DNA of 64,000 nt from Candidatus Peregrinibacteria bacterium (GCA_020851415.1 JADZCU010000004.1:62001-126000), one strand, 5' to 3'; shown: positions 37,246 through 46,594, numbered from the stretch's first letter. Notes: generated by a model from the sequence alone, not told the origin. Made by a program: numbers and translations.

Positions 37246-37815
37246 TTATTGGCAGATTGTACTGCCATTTATGGTCTCTGGAGTCTCTTTTTCGGGGAAA
37301 TAGACCAGAAATGGTTGTTGTGGATCTAGTTCCAGATCGACATCAAATTTTGTGTTTGTTTCGATGGGGATAATTTCCAGAGGGTGGCTTAGTGCTGTGC
37401 AATCTGGGTATTCAACTGCTTGGCTTAAATCGTCCAGGATTTGATAAATTTTTATTGGGGGTTGTTTTCCTTGGTTGCAGTAGAGAATAGGGTAGTCAGG
37501 GGCACTTTCGTCATCGTTTTGACTGGATACGGGTTTTGACTCTGAACACTGTGTTTTTTCCGGGTCGGGTATTTTGATGTTGCGGGCTTTGATAATTTTT
37601 GTTGCGTTTGGTGGCGTCGGATCTTGTTGGGTATCTGCGGGTGGCGGCGTTTTGCTTGGGGGAGTTGATGAAAGAACGGCAGCTGTTTCATCTTTGATGT
37701 ATTTGTTTGTTATGGCGATTGCCGCCAAACCAACTACTAAACCAATTGCCAGTGGAACGCCATCTGCTGTGGTACGGGGACCTTTGCGGGTTTCAAATGA
37801 GTTTTTTGGCGGCAT
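37246..37815 (-). CDS. Proline-rich single-pass membrane protein, unknown
   Basis: I do not recognise this 189-residue protein. One hydrophobic segment at about 22-40 (LAIGLVVGLAAIAITNKY) suggests an N-in membrane anchor. It is followed by a Pro/Thr/Asp/Ser-rich linker and a small C-terminal part with several Cys. It lies 5 bases after the SLH-ankyrin gene, so the two are probably cotranscribed and both act at the envelope. Confidence 0.75.
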   Translation of the reverse strand: MPPKNSFETRKGPRTTADGVPLAIGLVVGLAAIAITNKYIKDETAAVLSSTPPSKTPPPADTQQDPTPPNATKIIKARNIKIPDPEKTQCSESKPVSSQNDDESAPDYPILYCNQGKQPPIKIYQILDDLSQAVEYPDCTALSHPLEIIPIETNTKFDVDLELDPQQPFLVYFPEKETPETINGSTICQ

Positions 37816-37820
37816 ATCTA

Positions 37821-40109
37821 TTATTGAACTGTTTCAATATAGGTTTTTGCTCCGTGGTCTTTGAGATATGTTTGGGTTTCTTCGCTGCTTTCGAGTACGG
37901 CTAAATCGAGGACTGTTGAAGAAGTTTTGAGAGTCTGGTTTATGTTTGCTTCAGCATCCAGAAGTTTTTGGATGAGTGTGGTGTTGTTGTGGATTGCAGC
38001 AAAGTAGAGTGGGCTGAGGTTTGGCCAAGGACTGAAATAATTGTCTGCTGTGAGTTTGTTTGGATCTGCTCCCTGGGCCAGTAACATTTCGACCATTGGT
38101 TGATCTTGGTTGTCTACCGCAATAATCAAAGGTGTTTTTCCGCTGTAGCCTGTGGTGTCGTTGAGTTTTGAGCTGTCTTGGGTGAGATAGTTTTTGGCAA
38201 TTTCTACGCATCCACTGTTTGTGGCGATGTGGAGTTTGTCCGGGTTTAAACCAAAGAGAACTGCAAGCATTGGGTTTTCACTTGTCCAGTTGTATATGTC
38301 GTAGTTATTGAGGTTTCCGTTGGCCTGGTTTTGTTCATTGTATTCAGCTATGAGTGCCATTGTTTCTTCGAATGTTTGGAAAGCAGTTTCTGTACAGGCG
38401 AGCTGGAAGTCACCACCAATACCTGCATAATAGTCTCCTGCTACGTATCTTTCACCGGTTTGGGTTTTGAGTATTTCGACTTTCGCGTTGATGGCCTCTT
38501 TGAGGGCAAGGTCTTTTGCGTTGTTCAAAACTCTGTAAAGCATCATGGCCATTTCACCGCGGGTGATTTCTTCGTCTGGGTTTCCGAGGCCTGGGTCGTA
38601 ATAGAGGAGGCCATTGTCACCTGCCGGTTCGATGTATGGTGTGTACCAAGGGCCGGTGGTTGGTTCATCTGCAATTTCTATGCCGGCTACTTTCAGTGCC
38701 ATTTTGATAGCTTCGGCGCGGCTGACATTTTTTTCCGGTTTGAAGGTTCCGTCTGCGTATCCTTTGATAAATTTCATGTGATAGGAGTAGCAGATTGGCA
38801 GGTTGTACCAAACTCCTTCTGCTACGTCGGAGAAAAAATTTGGATCATCTTCTTTGCTGCAATTTACATCGTATTCTACGAGTACCCCCTGGGTTTTTAC
38901 TTTGGTTAACATTTGGGCAAATTCGGCGCGGTTGATTTTGCTGAGAGGGCGGAACATGCCGTCGTCATACCCGTCTACAATGTAAGCATTTCGGAGGTAG
39001 ATAACTGCGTCGTAAAGGAAGTCATCTTTTGGGATGTCGATAAAATCTTGAGAGATGTTGAGTGGACCTGTTTGGTATTGGAGGCCGATACCCGGGATTT
39101 GAGTTGGATGGATCGAGATATTTTTTGAAGTATTGGTTGGGTCGATGATGTGTGCATTGATGGCCATGATTGAGCAACCATGCTTGTATTCTGATGACCA
39201 GCTAGTGGTTTTGAAATCGGCTAAGATATTGAGTTGTCTTGTGCTACCTCCACGGATTTGCCAATCGAGATTTGTGAATAACTCTGATTGGATCGGAGGG
39301 AAATAGTCCGGAGTCATAGGGCTAAAGTTGTCATTTGGAGCCCCTTCTCGGAGGATTTTTTTTGCAGTTTGATCTTTGAGCGTCAGGTTTTCGAGCGAGT
39401 ATGAGTTTTGGCAGGAAAAGAGGATGTCATCGATAGTGAGATCCTGGTTTGCTGTCACATCTGCCATGTAAATGAGTTGATTTTGTGAACCTAGTTTGTA
39501 AGTGAGATCTCCTAATTTTTTCATGTCTACTTCAAGGACGCTTTTTATTGGACCACTTTTGCTTGAACCCATAACGACTATTGGTGTGATTCCACTTGCC
39601 ACTTCTTCGTATGATCGTTCTGAGCCATACCGTATATCTTTGGATGGATCTATAAAACTGAAATCTGTGAGTTGGCAGACATAGGCATTACTTTTATCTG
39701 TATCTGTGACATCTACTTTTACCCAAAACTTTTCATTTACACCGTTTTTGATTTCTGACCCTGCTGCTGTAACATGTGCATATTTTTCTGTTGCATTTGC
39801 GGATATGTCGATAAAGGTTGATTCTCCTAGGGTTTTGCTACCTTGCCCTACCGATACTTTTGAAAAATCTGGTCTATTCTGACACGAAATACTAAATTCC
39901 ATGTCGTTTAGGCTGGAAATATCTTCGTTGTATAAAGAAACTTCTAACTCTTTTATGAGCTGGTTATTTTCTCCGGCCTGGATGGTACGGGTTTGTGGGT
40001 TTAATTCACTTATGCTAAAGCTGCTGCCACCGGCTTGTGCTGTGAGTGGGATCAGAGTTGTGAGTAGCGTGAAAACGATACCCCCCGCTGTGAACTGACG
40101 GTTCTTCAT
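37821..40109 (-). CDS. Exported protein with SLH domains and ankyrin repeats
   Basis: The start is taken at the ATG at 40107-40109, which gives a signal peptide (MKNRQFTAGGIVF...LTAQAGG) and clears the serS stop; the longer frame would overlap serS. The mature protein has a beta-rich N-terminal region (about 30-370). Three SLH-like modules follow (VDGYDDGMFRPLSKINRAEF, IKGYADGTFKPEKNVSRAEA, then a weaker third), which bind cell-wall polymers. Near the C-terminus are ankyrin repeats (GKTPLIIAVDNQDQPMVEML, SPLYFAAIHNNTTLIQKLLD). It has 762 residues. Confidence 0.85.
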   Translation of the reverse strand: MKNRQFTAGGIVFTLLTTLIPLTAQAGGSSFSISELNPQTRTIQAGENNQLIKELEVSLYNEDISSLNDMEFSISCQNRPDFSKVSVGQGSKTLGESTFIDISANATEKYAHVTAAGSEIKNGVNEKFWVKVDVTDTDKSNAYVCQLTDFSFIDPSKDIRYGSERSYEEVASGITPIVVMGSSKSGPIKSVLEVDMKKLGDLTYKLGSQNQLIYMADVTANQDLTIDDILFSCQNSYSLENLTLKDQTAKKILREGAPNDNFSPMTPDYFPPIQSELFTNLDWQIRGGSTRQLNILADFKTTSWSSEYKHGCSIMAINAHIIDPTNTSKNISIHPTQIPGIGLQYQTGPLNISQDFIDIPKDDFLYDAVIYLRNAYIVDGYDDGMFRPLSKINRAEFAQMLTKVKTQGVLVEYDVNCSKEDDPNFFSDVAEGVWYNLPICYSYHMKFIKGYADGTFKPEKNVSRAEAIKMALKVAGIEIADEPTTGPWYTPYIEPAGDNGLLYYDPGLGNPDEEITRGEMAMMLYRVLNNAKDLALKEAINAKVEILKTQTGERYVAGDYYAGIGGDFQLACTETAFQTFEETMALIAEYNEQNQANGNLNNYDIYNWTSENPMLAVLFGLNPDKLHIATNSGCVEIAKNYLTQDSSKLNDTTGYSGKTPLIIAVDNQDQPMVEMLLAQGADPNKLTADNYFSPWPNLSPLYFAAIHNNTTLIQKLLDAEANINQTLKTSSTVLDLAVLESSEETQTYLKDHGAKTYIETVQ

Positions 40110-40128
40110 AGTGAGTTGTGAAAAAGGG

Positions 40129-41415
40129 TTATTTGCCGATATACGTTTTGCCAAACATGAATGGACGGAGGACTTCCGGGATCATGATGGTTCCATCTTT
40201 TTGTTGGTAGTTTTCCAGGATGGCGACAATGGTTCGGCCCATGGCGGTTGCTGTGCCGTTGAGTGTGTGCACTAAATGTTTTTTTCCTTCGCTGTCTTTG
40301 TAGCGGATCTGGGCGCGGCGGGCCTGGAAGTCGGTGCAGTTACTGCAACTGGTGAGCTCGCGGAATTTTTCCTGGGTTGGAATCCAGACTTCTACGTCGT
40401 ATTTTTTTGCTGCAGGGGCGCCGAGGTCTCCTCCACAAATGTCGAGTACCTGATAGTGGAAGCCGAGGTCTGACATAATTTCTTCTTCCACACTTCTGAT
40501 CAGCTCATGTTCTTCCTCTGACTTTGCGGGGTCACAAAATGAAAACATTTCGATTTTATCGAACTGGTGTACACGGATAATGCCCTGCGTATCTTTACCG
40601 TAACTGCCGGCTTCGCGACGGAAACAGGTTGAGAATCCTACGTAACGGAGGGGAAGTTTTTCGGCTTCCAGAATTTCATCCGCATGGAGCATGGCGAGTG
40701 GAACTTCTGATGTTCCGACTAAATAGAGGTCGTCGTTGTCGGGATTTTCTGTGGATTTTGGGTTTACTTGGTAGATTTCGTTGCGGTCTGCCGGGAAGAA
40801 ACCTGTGGCAAACATGGCACTTTCTTTGACGAGCACAGGTGGAATTACTGGCTTGAATCCTTTGCTCATGAGTTTTTGCATTACGAACTGGAGGAGTGCG
40901 AACTCCAGCATAACGGCTTCGTTTTTGAGGTAGTAGAAGCGGGCGCCGGACATGCGGGCACCGCGTTCCATGTCGATGATGTCGTGCTTTTTTCCAAGTT
41001 CCATGTGGTCGAGCGGCTTGAAATCGAATTCCGGTTTTTTGCCAACGGTTTTGATGGGTTTATTTTCGCTATCATCTTTTCCGTCAATGACTGAGTCGAG
41101 TGGTGGGTTTGGGATCATCATGGCCTGAGCGTTGAGTTCGGCCTGGACTTCTGAAAGGGTTCCTTCGAGTCCTTTCATTTTTTCTTTGAGTTCTTTGGAC
41201 TGTTCCATGAGCTTTGTTTTGTCGTCACCTTGAGCTTTTGGAATTTCTTTGGAAATTTTATTCTGTTCGGCTTTGAGATTTTCGGATTCGAATAAGAGAG
41301 CTCGACGGCGTTCGTCGAGTTTGAGGATTCCGTCCAGGTCTCCTTTGAACTGTTTTTTTGCTAAAGCTTTTTTGATTTTTTCCGGGTTTTCCAGAAGGAG
41401 TTTGAGATCGATCAT
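40129..41415 (-). CDS. serS: Seryl-tRNA synthetase
   Basis: It charges tRNA-Ser. The 428-residue protein has the N-terminal long coiled-coil arm (about 25-110) that grips the tRNA-Ser long arm, and the class II core: TSEVPLAMLHADEI, motif 2 CFRREAGSYGKDTQGIIRVH, and motif 3 NGTATAMGRTIVAILENYQ. Length is normal. It is followed after 19 bases by the SLH-ankyrin gene. Confidence 0.96.
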   Translation of the reverse strand: MIDLKLLLENPEKIKKALAKKQFKGDLDGILKLDERRRALLFESENLKAEQNKISKEIPKAQGDDKTKLMEQSKELKEKMKGLEGTLSEVQAELNAQAMMIPNPPLDSVIDGKDDSENKPIKTVGKKPEFDFKPLDHMELGKKHDIIDMERGARMSGARFYYLKNEAVMLEFALLQFVMQKLMSKGFKPVIPPVLVKESAMFATGFFPADRNEIYQVNPKSTENPDNDDLYLVGTSEVPLAMLHADEILEAEKLPLRYVGFSTCFRREAGSYGKDTQGIIRVHQFDKIEMFSFCDPAKSEEEHELIRSVEEEIMSDLGFHYQVLDICGGDLGAPAAKKYDVEVWIPTQEKFRELTSCSNCTDFQARRAQIRYKDSEGKKHLVHTLNGTATAMGRTIVAILENYQQKDGTIMIPEVLRPFMFGKTYIGK

Positions 41416-41466
41416 AAACGCGCCGGTTGTGGCTTAGAGATAATTCGCAAATATCCTAGCATAGAA

Positions 41467-42144
41467 TTATTTCTTGCGAAAACGGTCGTGGATGCTTGCT
41501 ACCATATTGCCGTAGCAGCGCATGATTTTTTCACTGATTGGTTCGTTTGGGCCGGAGATAGGTTTTACATGGATGTATCGCATGCCGGCCTCTTTGCAGG
41601 CACCGTCTTTGGTGTAATCCGAACCGATCATGGCGCAATCTTCCGCTTTGAGATCCAGGCGCAGACGAGCCGCCATTTTGAAACCGTTTGGATCCGGTTT
41701 GTTTGGAATGTTGCTGGCAAAAGTTATGCCTGTTTTTACCAGTTGTGGTCGTTGATCATCGCTGTCACTGAAGAAACATACACGCATGGCTTTTTGAATC
41801 TCTTCGAGTTTTGCCATTACTTCAGGTGAAAACTCCTGGCTTCGCGGTTCGGCAAGGGTGTTGTCCACGTTGATAATTAAGCCTTTGATGTAGCGTTTGA
41901 GGTCGTCTACCGGCAGATCGGTAAATGAGTCCAAACGCATGAGTGTTCTGGTGAGTCTGGGATTGAAAGGAATTTTGAGTGCGTGGGCAAATCTTTCCAT
42001 GCTTATGCCCTCATGTTTTTTATCCAGTATCAGCATTGGGCCAATAATATGCGCTGAGTGGCTTACGGCCAAGTGCTTTGTGTCTGCTTCAGCTGGTGGA
42101 TTTTCCTCGTGTTGCAATCTTTCGTGAAGTGATCTTTGAGCCAT
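41467..42144 (-). CDS. HAD-superfamily protein, YqeG-like, with altered nucleophile
   Basis: The 225-residue protein matches the HAD IIIA (YqeG-like phosphatase) pattern: motif I INVDNTL, NIPNKPDPNGF, and motif IV IGSDYTKDGACKEAG. In catalytic HAD enzymes motif I is DxDxT, with the first Asp as nucleophile. Here it is Asn-Val-Asp-Asn-Thr, encoded AAC, so the classical phosphatase chemistry is doubtful. It may be a non-catalytic relative. It lies upstream of serS with a 51-base gap. Confidence 0.75.
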   Translation of the reverse strand: MAQRSLHERLQHEENPPAEADTKHLAVSHSAHIIGPMLILDKKHEGISMERFAHALKIPFNPRLTRTLMRLDSFTDLPVDDLKRYIKGLIINVDNTLAEPRSQEFSPEVMAKLEEIQKAMRVCFFSDSDDQRPQLVKTGITFASNIPNKPDPNGFKMAARLRLDLKAEDCAMIGSDYTKDGACKEAGMRYIHVKPISGPNEPISEKIMRCYGNMVASIHDRFRKK

Positions 42145-42210
42145 AATTCGTGAAATTTGGCTGACTTTTTACCAAAATTGCCCGAATTTGTCCAGTCTCG
42201 TTTGGTAATA

Positions 42211-42240
42211 TTGGCTCTTTTATGAGCATTTGGGTATAAT
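42211..42240 (+). promoter_or_regulatory. Promoter of the SIMPL gene
   Basis: TTGGCT (42211-42216) and a perfect TATAAT (42235-42240) are separated by 18 bases, 45 bases before the ATG at 42286. Confidence 0.55.
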
Positions 42241-42285
42241 GGTTTTAATAAAACTGAAACACATATTTCTTAACCATATTTGTTT

Positions 42286-43080
42286 ATGGCAGCTTCTACC
42301 TCGCCTCAATCTCATGGCGCGAAAACACTTGTGCAGGTTGCAGGGGCGATCTTTTTATTGGCCGGTGCTTTTAGCATTGTCTACATGCAGTTCCAAACTC
42401 CTTGGCAGAAAAGTATTAAAGCAGAGGTGACCAACCAGCCTTATGCCCGAACAATTACTGTGAATGCTGAGGGTAAAGTTACATCACGCCCGGATATTGC
42501 CACGATCAATCTTTCTGTGGTTTCTGAGGGAAAAATGGTAAAGGATGTTACAAAAGACGGTAATGAAAAAATGGCAAAAATCGTTGCTGCTGTGAAAGCG
42601 CAGGGGGTTGAATCCAAGGATGTTGTGACCAGCTCTTATAATCTTGGCTCACAATATGATTATGGAGATTATACCGTTCCTCCTAAATTTATTGGTTATC
42701 GTTTGGAACAGGGTATTACTGTAAAGATCCGTGATCTTGATAAGGTTGATGATGTTCTTGATCAGTCTGTGACAGCAGGTGCAAATCAGGTTGGGCAGTT
42801 GGTTTTTGATATTGATGATGCCAGCAATTTGAAGAAAGATGCTCGTAAAGAGGCTTTCAAAAAGGCAAAGGATAAGGCACAGGAAATGGCTGACGCTGCC
42901 GGTGTGAGATTGGGTCGTGTTGTGACTTTCAACGAGGGTTATGACTATATGCCAATGCAGTATGCAAACTTTGCTATGGATCGCGCCGAGTCTGCTCCTA
43001 TGGCTGCTCAGGGTTCTACTATTGAAGCGGGATCTAAGGAGTTGGCTGTTAATGTCTCAGTAACTTATGAAATAGAGTAG
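42286..43080 (+). CDS. SIMPL-domain (DUF541) protein, membrane anchored
   Basis: I use the ATG at 42286; a TTG six bases earlier is the only upstream alternative. The 264-residue protein has one N-terminal membrane helix (about 18-36) and an extracytoplasmic SIMPL domain (TITVNAEGKVTSRPDIATIN, AFKKAKDKAQEMADAAGVRL, VNVSVTYEIE). The family forms large oligomeric periplasmic or surface assemblies; its role is generally not well defined. A strong palindromic terminator follows. Confidence 0.88.
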   Translation: MAASTSPQSHGAKTLVQVAGAIFLLAGAFSIVYMQFQTPWQKSIKAEVTNQPYARTITVNAEGKVTSRPDIATINLSVVSEGKMVKDVTKDGNEKMAKIVAAVKAQGVESKDVVTSSYNLGSQYDYGDYTVPPKFIGYRLEQGITVKIRDLDKVDDVLDQSVTAGANQVGQLVFDIDDASNLKKDARKEAFKKAKDKAQEMADAAGVRLGRVVTFNEGYDYMPMQYANFAMDRAESAPMAAQGSTIEAGSKELAVNVSVTYEIE

Positions 43081-43193
43081 TTTCGCTGAAAATTCGTTTA
43101 TACTTCGTCGCCGTCGAAAAAAATCCTCTCAACGTATTCCCCAATACGTCTCGAGGATTTTTTTCTAGTCTCCTCGTATAAACAAATTTTGAG
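43081..43193. repeat. 113-base nested palindrome with internal terminator
   Basis: Outer arms 43081-43103 and 43176-43198 match at 20 of 23 positions (core AAAATTCGTTTATAC / GTATAAACAAATTTT, 14 of 15). Inside them, an A7-TCCTC / GAGGA-T7 terminator stem (43117-43128 / 43153-43164) surrounds a perfect ACGTATT-CCCC-AATACGT hairpin. It directly follows the SIMPL stop. Confidence 0.7.
43117..43164. terminator. Terminator after the SIMPL gene
   Basis: AAAAAAATCCTC pairs with GAGGATTTTTTT around a second hairpin with loop CCCC. The T-run on the right suits the SIMPL transcript; the A-run on the left would also work for the opposite strand. Confidence 0.75.
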
Positions 43194-43331
43194 CAAAACT
43201 GAAGTAACGATGTTACTTGCACCGGGATTTTGAATGTTGGTAATTTAATAAAGCTTATAAGAATGCGGTGTTTGTGTTGGACATTGCGTGTTTTTGCTGT
43301 ATGTATAGGGTAATTCTTTAATTTTTTTGGT

Positions 43332-44531
43332 ATGGCGTATCCTACGATTGTTTTGAAGCCGGGGCGTGAGAGGTCTTTATTTTATAGGCATCCGTGGATT
43401 TTTTCCGGGGCGTTGCAGGCGCAACGTGATAAGGAAAAGATTGAGGATGGTGCGATTGTTGACGTGATGACGTCCGAAGGAGTTTTTGCCGCACGCGGGT
43501 ACTACAATAGTTTGTCGAATATTACGGTTCGTATTTTAACGTTTGATGAGAAGGAGATGATTGATGTGAAATTTTTGGAAAATAAAATTCAGAAGGCGTG
43601 GAATGCTCGTCGTGATTTTATTGATGAGAAAAAGACGAACTCCTACCGGGTGGTGTTTGCGGAGAGTGATGGGTTGCCGGGTTTAATTGTGGATAAGTAT
43701 GATAAGGTTTTGGTTTTGCAGGCGCACACTTTGGGTATGGATACATTGAAACCTCTTGTTGTTAAAGCTTTGCAGAATGTTTTGAAACCCGCTGCGATTT
43801 ACGAACGCAGTGATGTGATGGTTCGAACTTTGGAGGGTTTGAAAGATAAGCCGGAAGGAGTTTTGGCGGGGATTTTACCTGAAGCACCGTTTACGATTTT
43901 GGAACATGGTTTGAAATATTTGGTGGATGTTGCTGGGGGTCAGAAAACGGGATTCTTTTTGGATCAGCGTGAAAACCGTTTGGCTCTGCGAAAATATGCT
44001 AAAGGAAAATCTGTGCTGAATCTGTTTTGTTATACCGGTGGATTTAGTTGTTCTGCGTTTGAGGGAGGCGCCACGGATGTTACGAGTGTGGATATTGCAG
44101 AAGGTGCGGTGAAGATGTGCAGCAAAAATGCGGAGCTGAATGGGTTTGAGAAAAACCATACCGTTGTCACGCAGGACGTGTTTACGTATCTGGACAAGAC
44201 CATAGCGGCCGGCACGAAATTTGATGTCGTGGTGGTGGATCCACCAGCGTTTGTCAAATCTCAGAAAAATTTGGAGACTGCTTTGAAGGCTTATGTCCGC
44301 ATGAATTCGATGGCACTTCGTGTTTTGAAGGACGGTGGAATTTTGGTGAGTTCTTCTTGTTCCAGTTATGTTTCTCCGGAGAAATACCGCGGGGTTTTGT
44401 TTCAGTCTGCCCTGAAAGAGAAATGTGTTTTGAGAGTTTTGGAACAGAAATCCCAGCCGATGGATCATCCGGTGAATTTGTATTTTCCGGAAGGGGAGTA
44501 CTTGAAGTTTTTTGTTTTACAGAAGGGTTAA
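43332..44531 (+). CDS. Class I rRNA methyltransferase, RlmI-like
   Basis: The 399-residue protein has an N-terminal PUA-like RNA-binding domain (about 1-75, KPGRERSLFYRHPWIFSGAL), a linker, and a Rossmann methyltransferase domain with VLNLFCYTGGFSCSAFEGGA and TSVDIAEGAVKMC. The VVVDPPAFVKSQK motif and SSSCSSY bring a Cys-rich catalytic loop. This is the RlmI/RlmK-like architecture that modifies 23S rRNA cytosine; the exact base is inferred only. A 250-base gap separates it from the SIMPL gene. Confidence 0.88.
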   Translation: MAYPTIVLKPGRERSLFYRHPWIFSGALQAQRDKEKIEDGAIVDVMTSEGVFAARGYYNSLSNITVRILTFDEKEMIDVKFLENKIQKAWNARRDFIDEKKTNSYRVVFAESDGLPGLIVDKYDKVLVLQAHTLGMDTLKPLVVKALQNVLKPAAIYERSDVMVRTLEGLKDKPEGVLAGILPEAPFTILEHGLKYLVDVAGGQKTGFFLDQRENRLALRKYAKGKSVLNLFCYTGGFSCSAFEGGATDVTSVDIAEGAVKMCSKNAELNGFEKNHTVVTQDVFTYLDKTIAAGTKFDVVVVDPPAFVKSQKNLETALKAYVRMNSMALRVLKDGGILVSSSCSSYVSPEKYRGVLFQSALKEKCVLRVLEQKSQPMDHPVNLYFPEGEYLKFFVLQKG

Positions 44532-44595
44532 TTGGGTGGAATTTTGCGGCGAATTTGAGTATAGTGTTTTCGTCGTATTTGTTAATTTTCATCTT

Positions 44596-45543
44596 ATGAA
44601 GAAATTGTTATCGGGGTTTCTTTTGGGGTCTTTGATGTTGCCGGCTTTGGTGCAGGCTGAGACTATGAGAGAAGAGGTTATGGCTGAAGCGAATGCATCC
44701 AGCATGAGTTTTGATGATATGAAAAAGGGGTATACGAATTTTGCGGCTGTCGCTTATTTGTATGGCCGTCAGGTTATTGAAGGGTATGAGGATGATACTT
44801 TTAGACCTGATAACGCGGTGAACCGCGCGGAGTTGGTGAAAATGGTTATTGGGATGATGGAGGGAAATACTCCGAACATAAATGCTTATAGTGATTGTTT
44901 TAAGGATGTTCAGAGCGAGTGGTTTGCACCGTATGTTTGTTTTGCCAAAGGCCATGGTTGGGTTGACGGGTATTCCGATAAAACTTTTAAACCGGGAAAT
45001 CCTGTGAACCGTGCGGAGGCGATGAAAATTATTTTGAATGTGATGGTAAAGCAAAGTTATCGTCCGACTCTTACCAGCGCGGAGAAATCATGGGCTATGC
45101 CAAGTGATGCGGATATGAGCGCTTGGTATGCAACATATTTGCGTTTGGCCTGGGTGAAAGATCTTTTGGATAAACAGCATGTTACAAACAATAACTATAA
45201 ACCGGGCGAGTCTATGACCCGCAAGGAGGTGGCTGAAATGATTTTCCGTACGTATTTGTTTATGGGTGAACGTTTGGAGACCGCAAATCTGCTTTCGGAT
45301 GTGACATGTTTTGATGTTGATCATTCGACAATGACAGAGGAGGAACGTGCTGATTTATGGCAAACCTCTTACCTTGATTTGAAAGGTTATACTATGGATG
45401 ACATTGAGCGATTGGACGCGAAGTATGCGGACGATGATGTTGTTCAAGAGCTTGTTACCGCTTTGGAAAAGGATAAATGCAATGCGGGTGATGCTGCCGA
45501 TATGTCCGTTTGGACTGAGTTTCAGGAGTTCGGGACGTTTTAG
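44596..45543 (+). CDS. Secreted SLH-domain protein
   Basis: The ATG at 44596 gives a clean signal peptide (MKKLLSGFLLGSLMLPALVQA), while the longer open frame does not. The 315-residue protein has three SLH-type modules (VIEGYEDDTFRPDNAVNRAE, WVDGYSDKTFKPGNPVNRAE, then a third around YKPGESMTRKEVAEM) that should anchor it to cell-wall polymers. A helical acidic C-terminus follows. It is terminated by a strong shared hairpin. It is probably an envelope or S-layer-associated protein. Confidence 0.85.
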   Translation: MKKLLSGFLLGSLMLPALVQAETMREEVMAEANASSMSFDDMKKGYTNFAAVAYLYGRQVIEGYEDDTFRPDNAVNRAELVKMVIGMMEGNTPNINAYSDCFKDVQSEWFAPYVCFAKGHGWVDGYSDKTFKPGNPVNRAEAMKIILNVMVKQSYRPTLTSAEKSWAMPSDADMSAWYATYLRLAWVKDLLDKQHVTNNNYKPGESMTRKEVAEMIFRTYLFMGERLETANLLSDVTCFDVDHSTMTEEERADLWQTSYLDLKGYTMDDIERLDAKYADDDVVQELVTALEKDKCNAGDAADMSVWTEFQEFGTF

Positions 45544-45556
45544 TTTTTGAACATAT

Positions 45557-45597
45557 AAAAAGAGGCCGCTCTGAACCAAACAGGCGGCCTCTTTTTT
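45557..45597. terminator. Bidirectional terminator
   Basis: GAGGCCGC (45562-45569 region) pairs with GCGGCCTC (45584-45591) with A-rich left and T-rich right flanks. It serves the rightward SLH gene and the leftward coiled-coil protein gene, which converge here. Confidence 0.85.
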
Positions 45598-46504
45598 ATT
45601 GGATGATGTTTCTGGCGCGGAGTTCTGCTTCCAGTGCTTTTATTTTTTCTGCTACTTCGTCTTTGAGGTCGGATGCTTCTTGGGATGCTTTTAGGAGTGC
45701 CGCTCTTTGGGCTTCGTCCATGGATTCGAGTTGCTTAGCTGCGGCTTCTTGTCTGGCGGCGACAGCTTTTGCGGTTAGTTCATCTAGTTTGGCTTTGGTG
45801 AGTCGTTTCGGTTTTTTTGCGGGAACTACTTCGGATTTTGGCGGTGGGGTTGGGGTGGTTGTGGTGCGTGTTCTTGGGAGTCGATCGATTGTTGGGATAT
45901 TTGGTGCAGGTGGTACCGGTGGGTTTGCTAATAGATGTCTGGTGACGGGGTTTTGTAATGGCGGTGGAACCATTGTGGGCTTGAGGTGGCGAGTTTCTGT
46001 TCCTCTTTCGAAGAGTGCGTAGTGGAGTTCTTTTTCGGTTGTTCCGAAAACGTTTCCGATTTCGCCGGCGTTGATTTCAAGTGCTTGCGTGAGTTCGGTG
46101 AGTATTTGTACGACAATTTCTTCGACGCTTTCGGCTTTGAGTTTGTATCCTTCTATGACTGCGTTGTCGTCACCTGCGGCTAGGTCGATGGCATTTTTTG
46201 GTTTTAGATGACGGAGTTCGTAGCGGGATTTGACTACGTGTCGTTGAAGATCTTTTGGGTGAATTTCGCGTTCTTTTACTCGTTCACGGTCTTCATCGGT
46301 TTGAATTGGTTGGTCGAACACACCCAACAGTTTTTTGTTTCTGAAAAGTGAATCGCGGACTTCTTCGATGGCGCGTTCGTATCTTAATTTGCAGTTTCCC
46401 GGGGTTTCACCTTTCCCGCGAGATATTGATTCCATGACTTCACCCTGTGTCCTGAAATAATGGACGACGTGGCTCACCTTTGCCAGATATTCTTTTAAAC
46501 GCAT
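45596..46504 (-). CDS. Unknown protein with proline-rich linker and C-terminal coiled coil
   Basis: I do not recognise this family. The ATG at 46502-46504 is preferred over an upstream start at 46750 that would run into the divergent transporter gene. The 302-residue protein has an N-terminal helical, charged region (about 1-170), a Pro/Thr-rich linker (about 185-230, with PTPPPKSEVVP) and a C-terminal Ala/Glu/Lys coiled coil. No membrane segment is seen. Its stop lies inside the shared terminator. Confidence 0.7.
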   Translation of the reverse strand: MRLKEYLAKVSHVVHYFRTQGEVMESISRGKGETPGNCKLRYERAIEEVRDSLFRNKKLLGVFDQPIQTDEDRERVKEREIHPKDLQRHVVKSRYELRHLKPKNAIDLAAGDDNAVIEGYKLKAESVEEIVVQILTELTQALEINAGEIGNVFGTTEKELHYALFERGTETRHLKPTMVPPPLQNPVTRHLLANPPVPPAPNIPTIDRLPRTRTTTTPTPPPKSEVVPAKKPKRLTKAKLDELTAKAVAARQEAAAKQLESMDEAQRAALLKASQEASDLKDEVAEKIKALEAELRARNIIQ

Positions 46505-46594
46505 ATAAAGAAACTCAAGGAGGCTTAGTCTAGCGATAAATTGCTTGAGTGCCAAGGGTTTTTGGAGCAGGGCAGGCGTTTCTGGCGTGGGGAA

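Noticed and set aside
44512-44595. Extended start of the second SLH protein
   Set aside because: It overlaps the end of the methyltransferase gene and hides a clean signal peptide that begins at ATG 44596.
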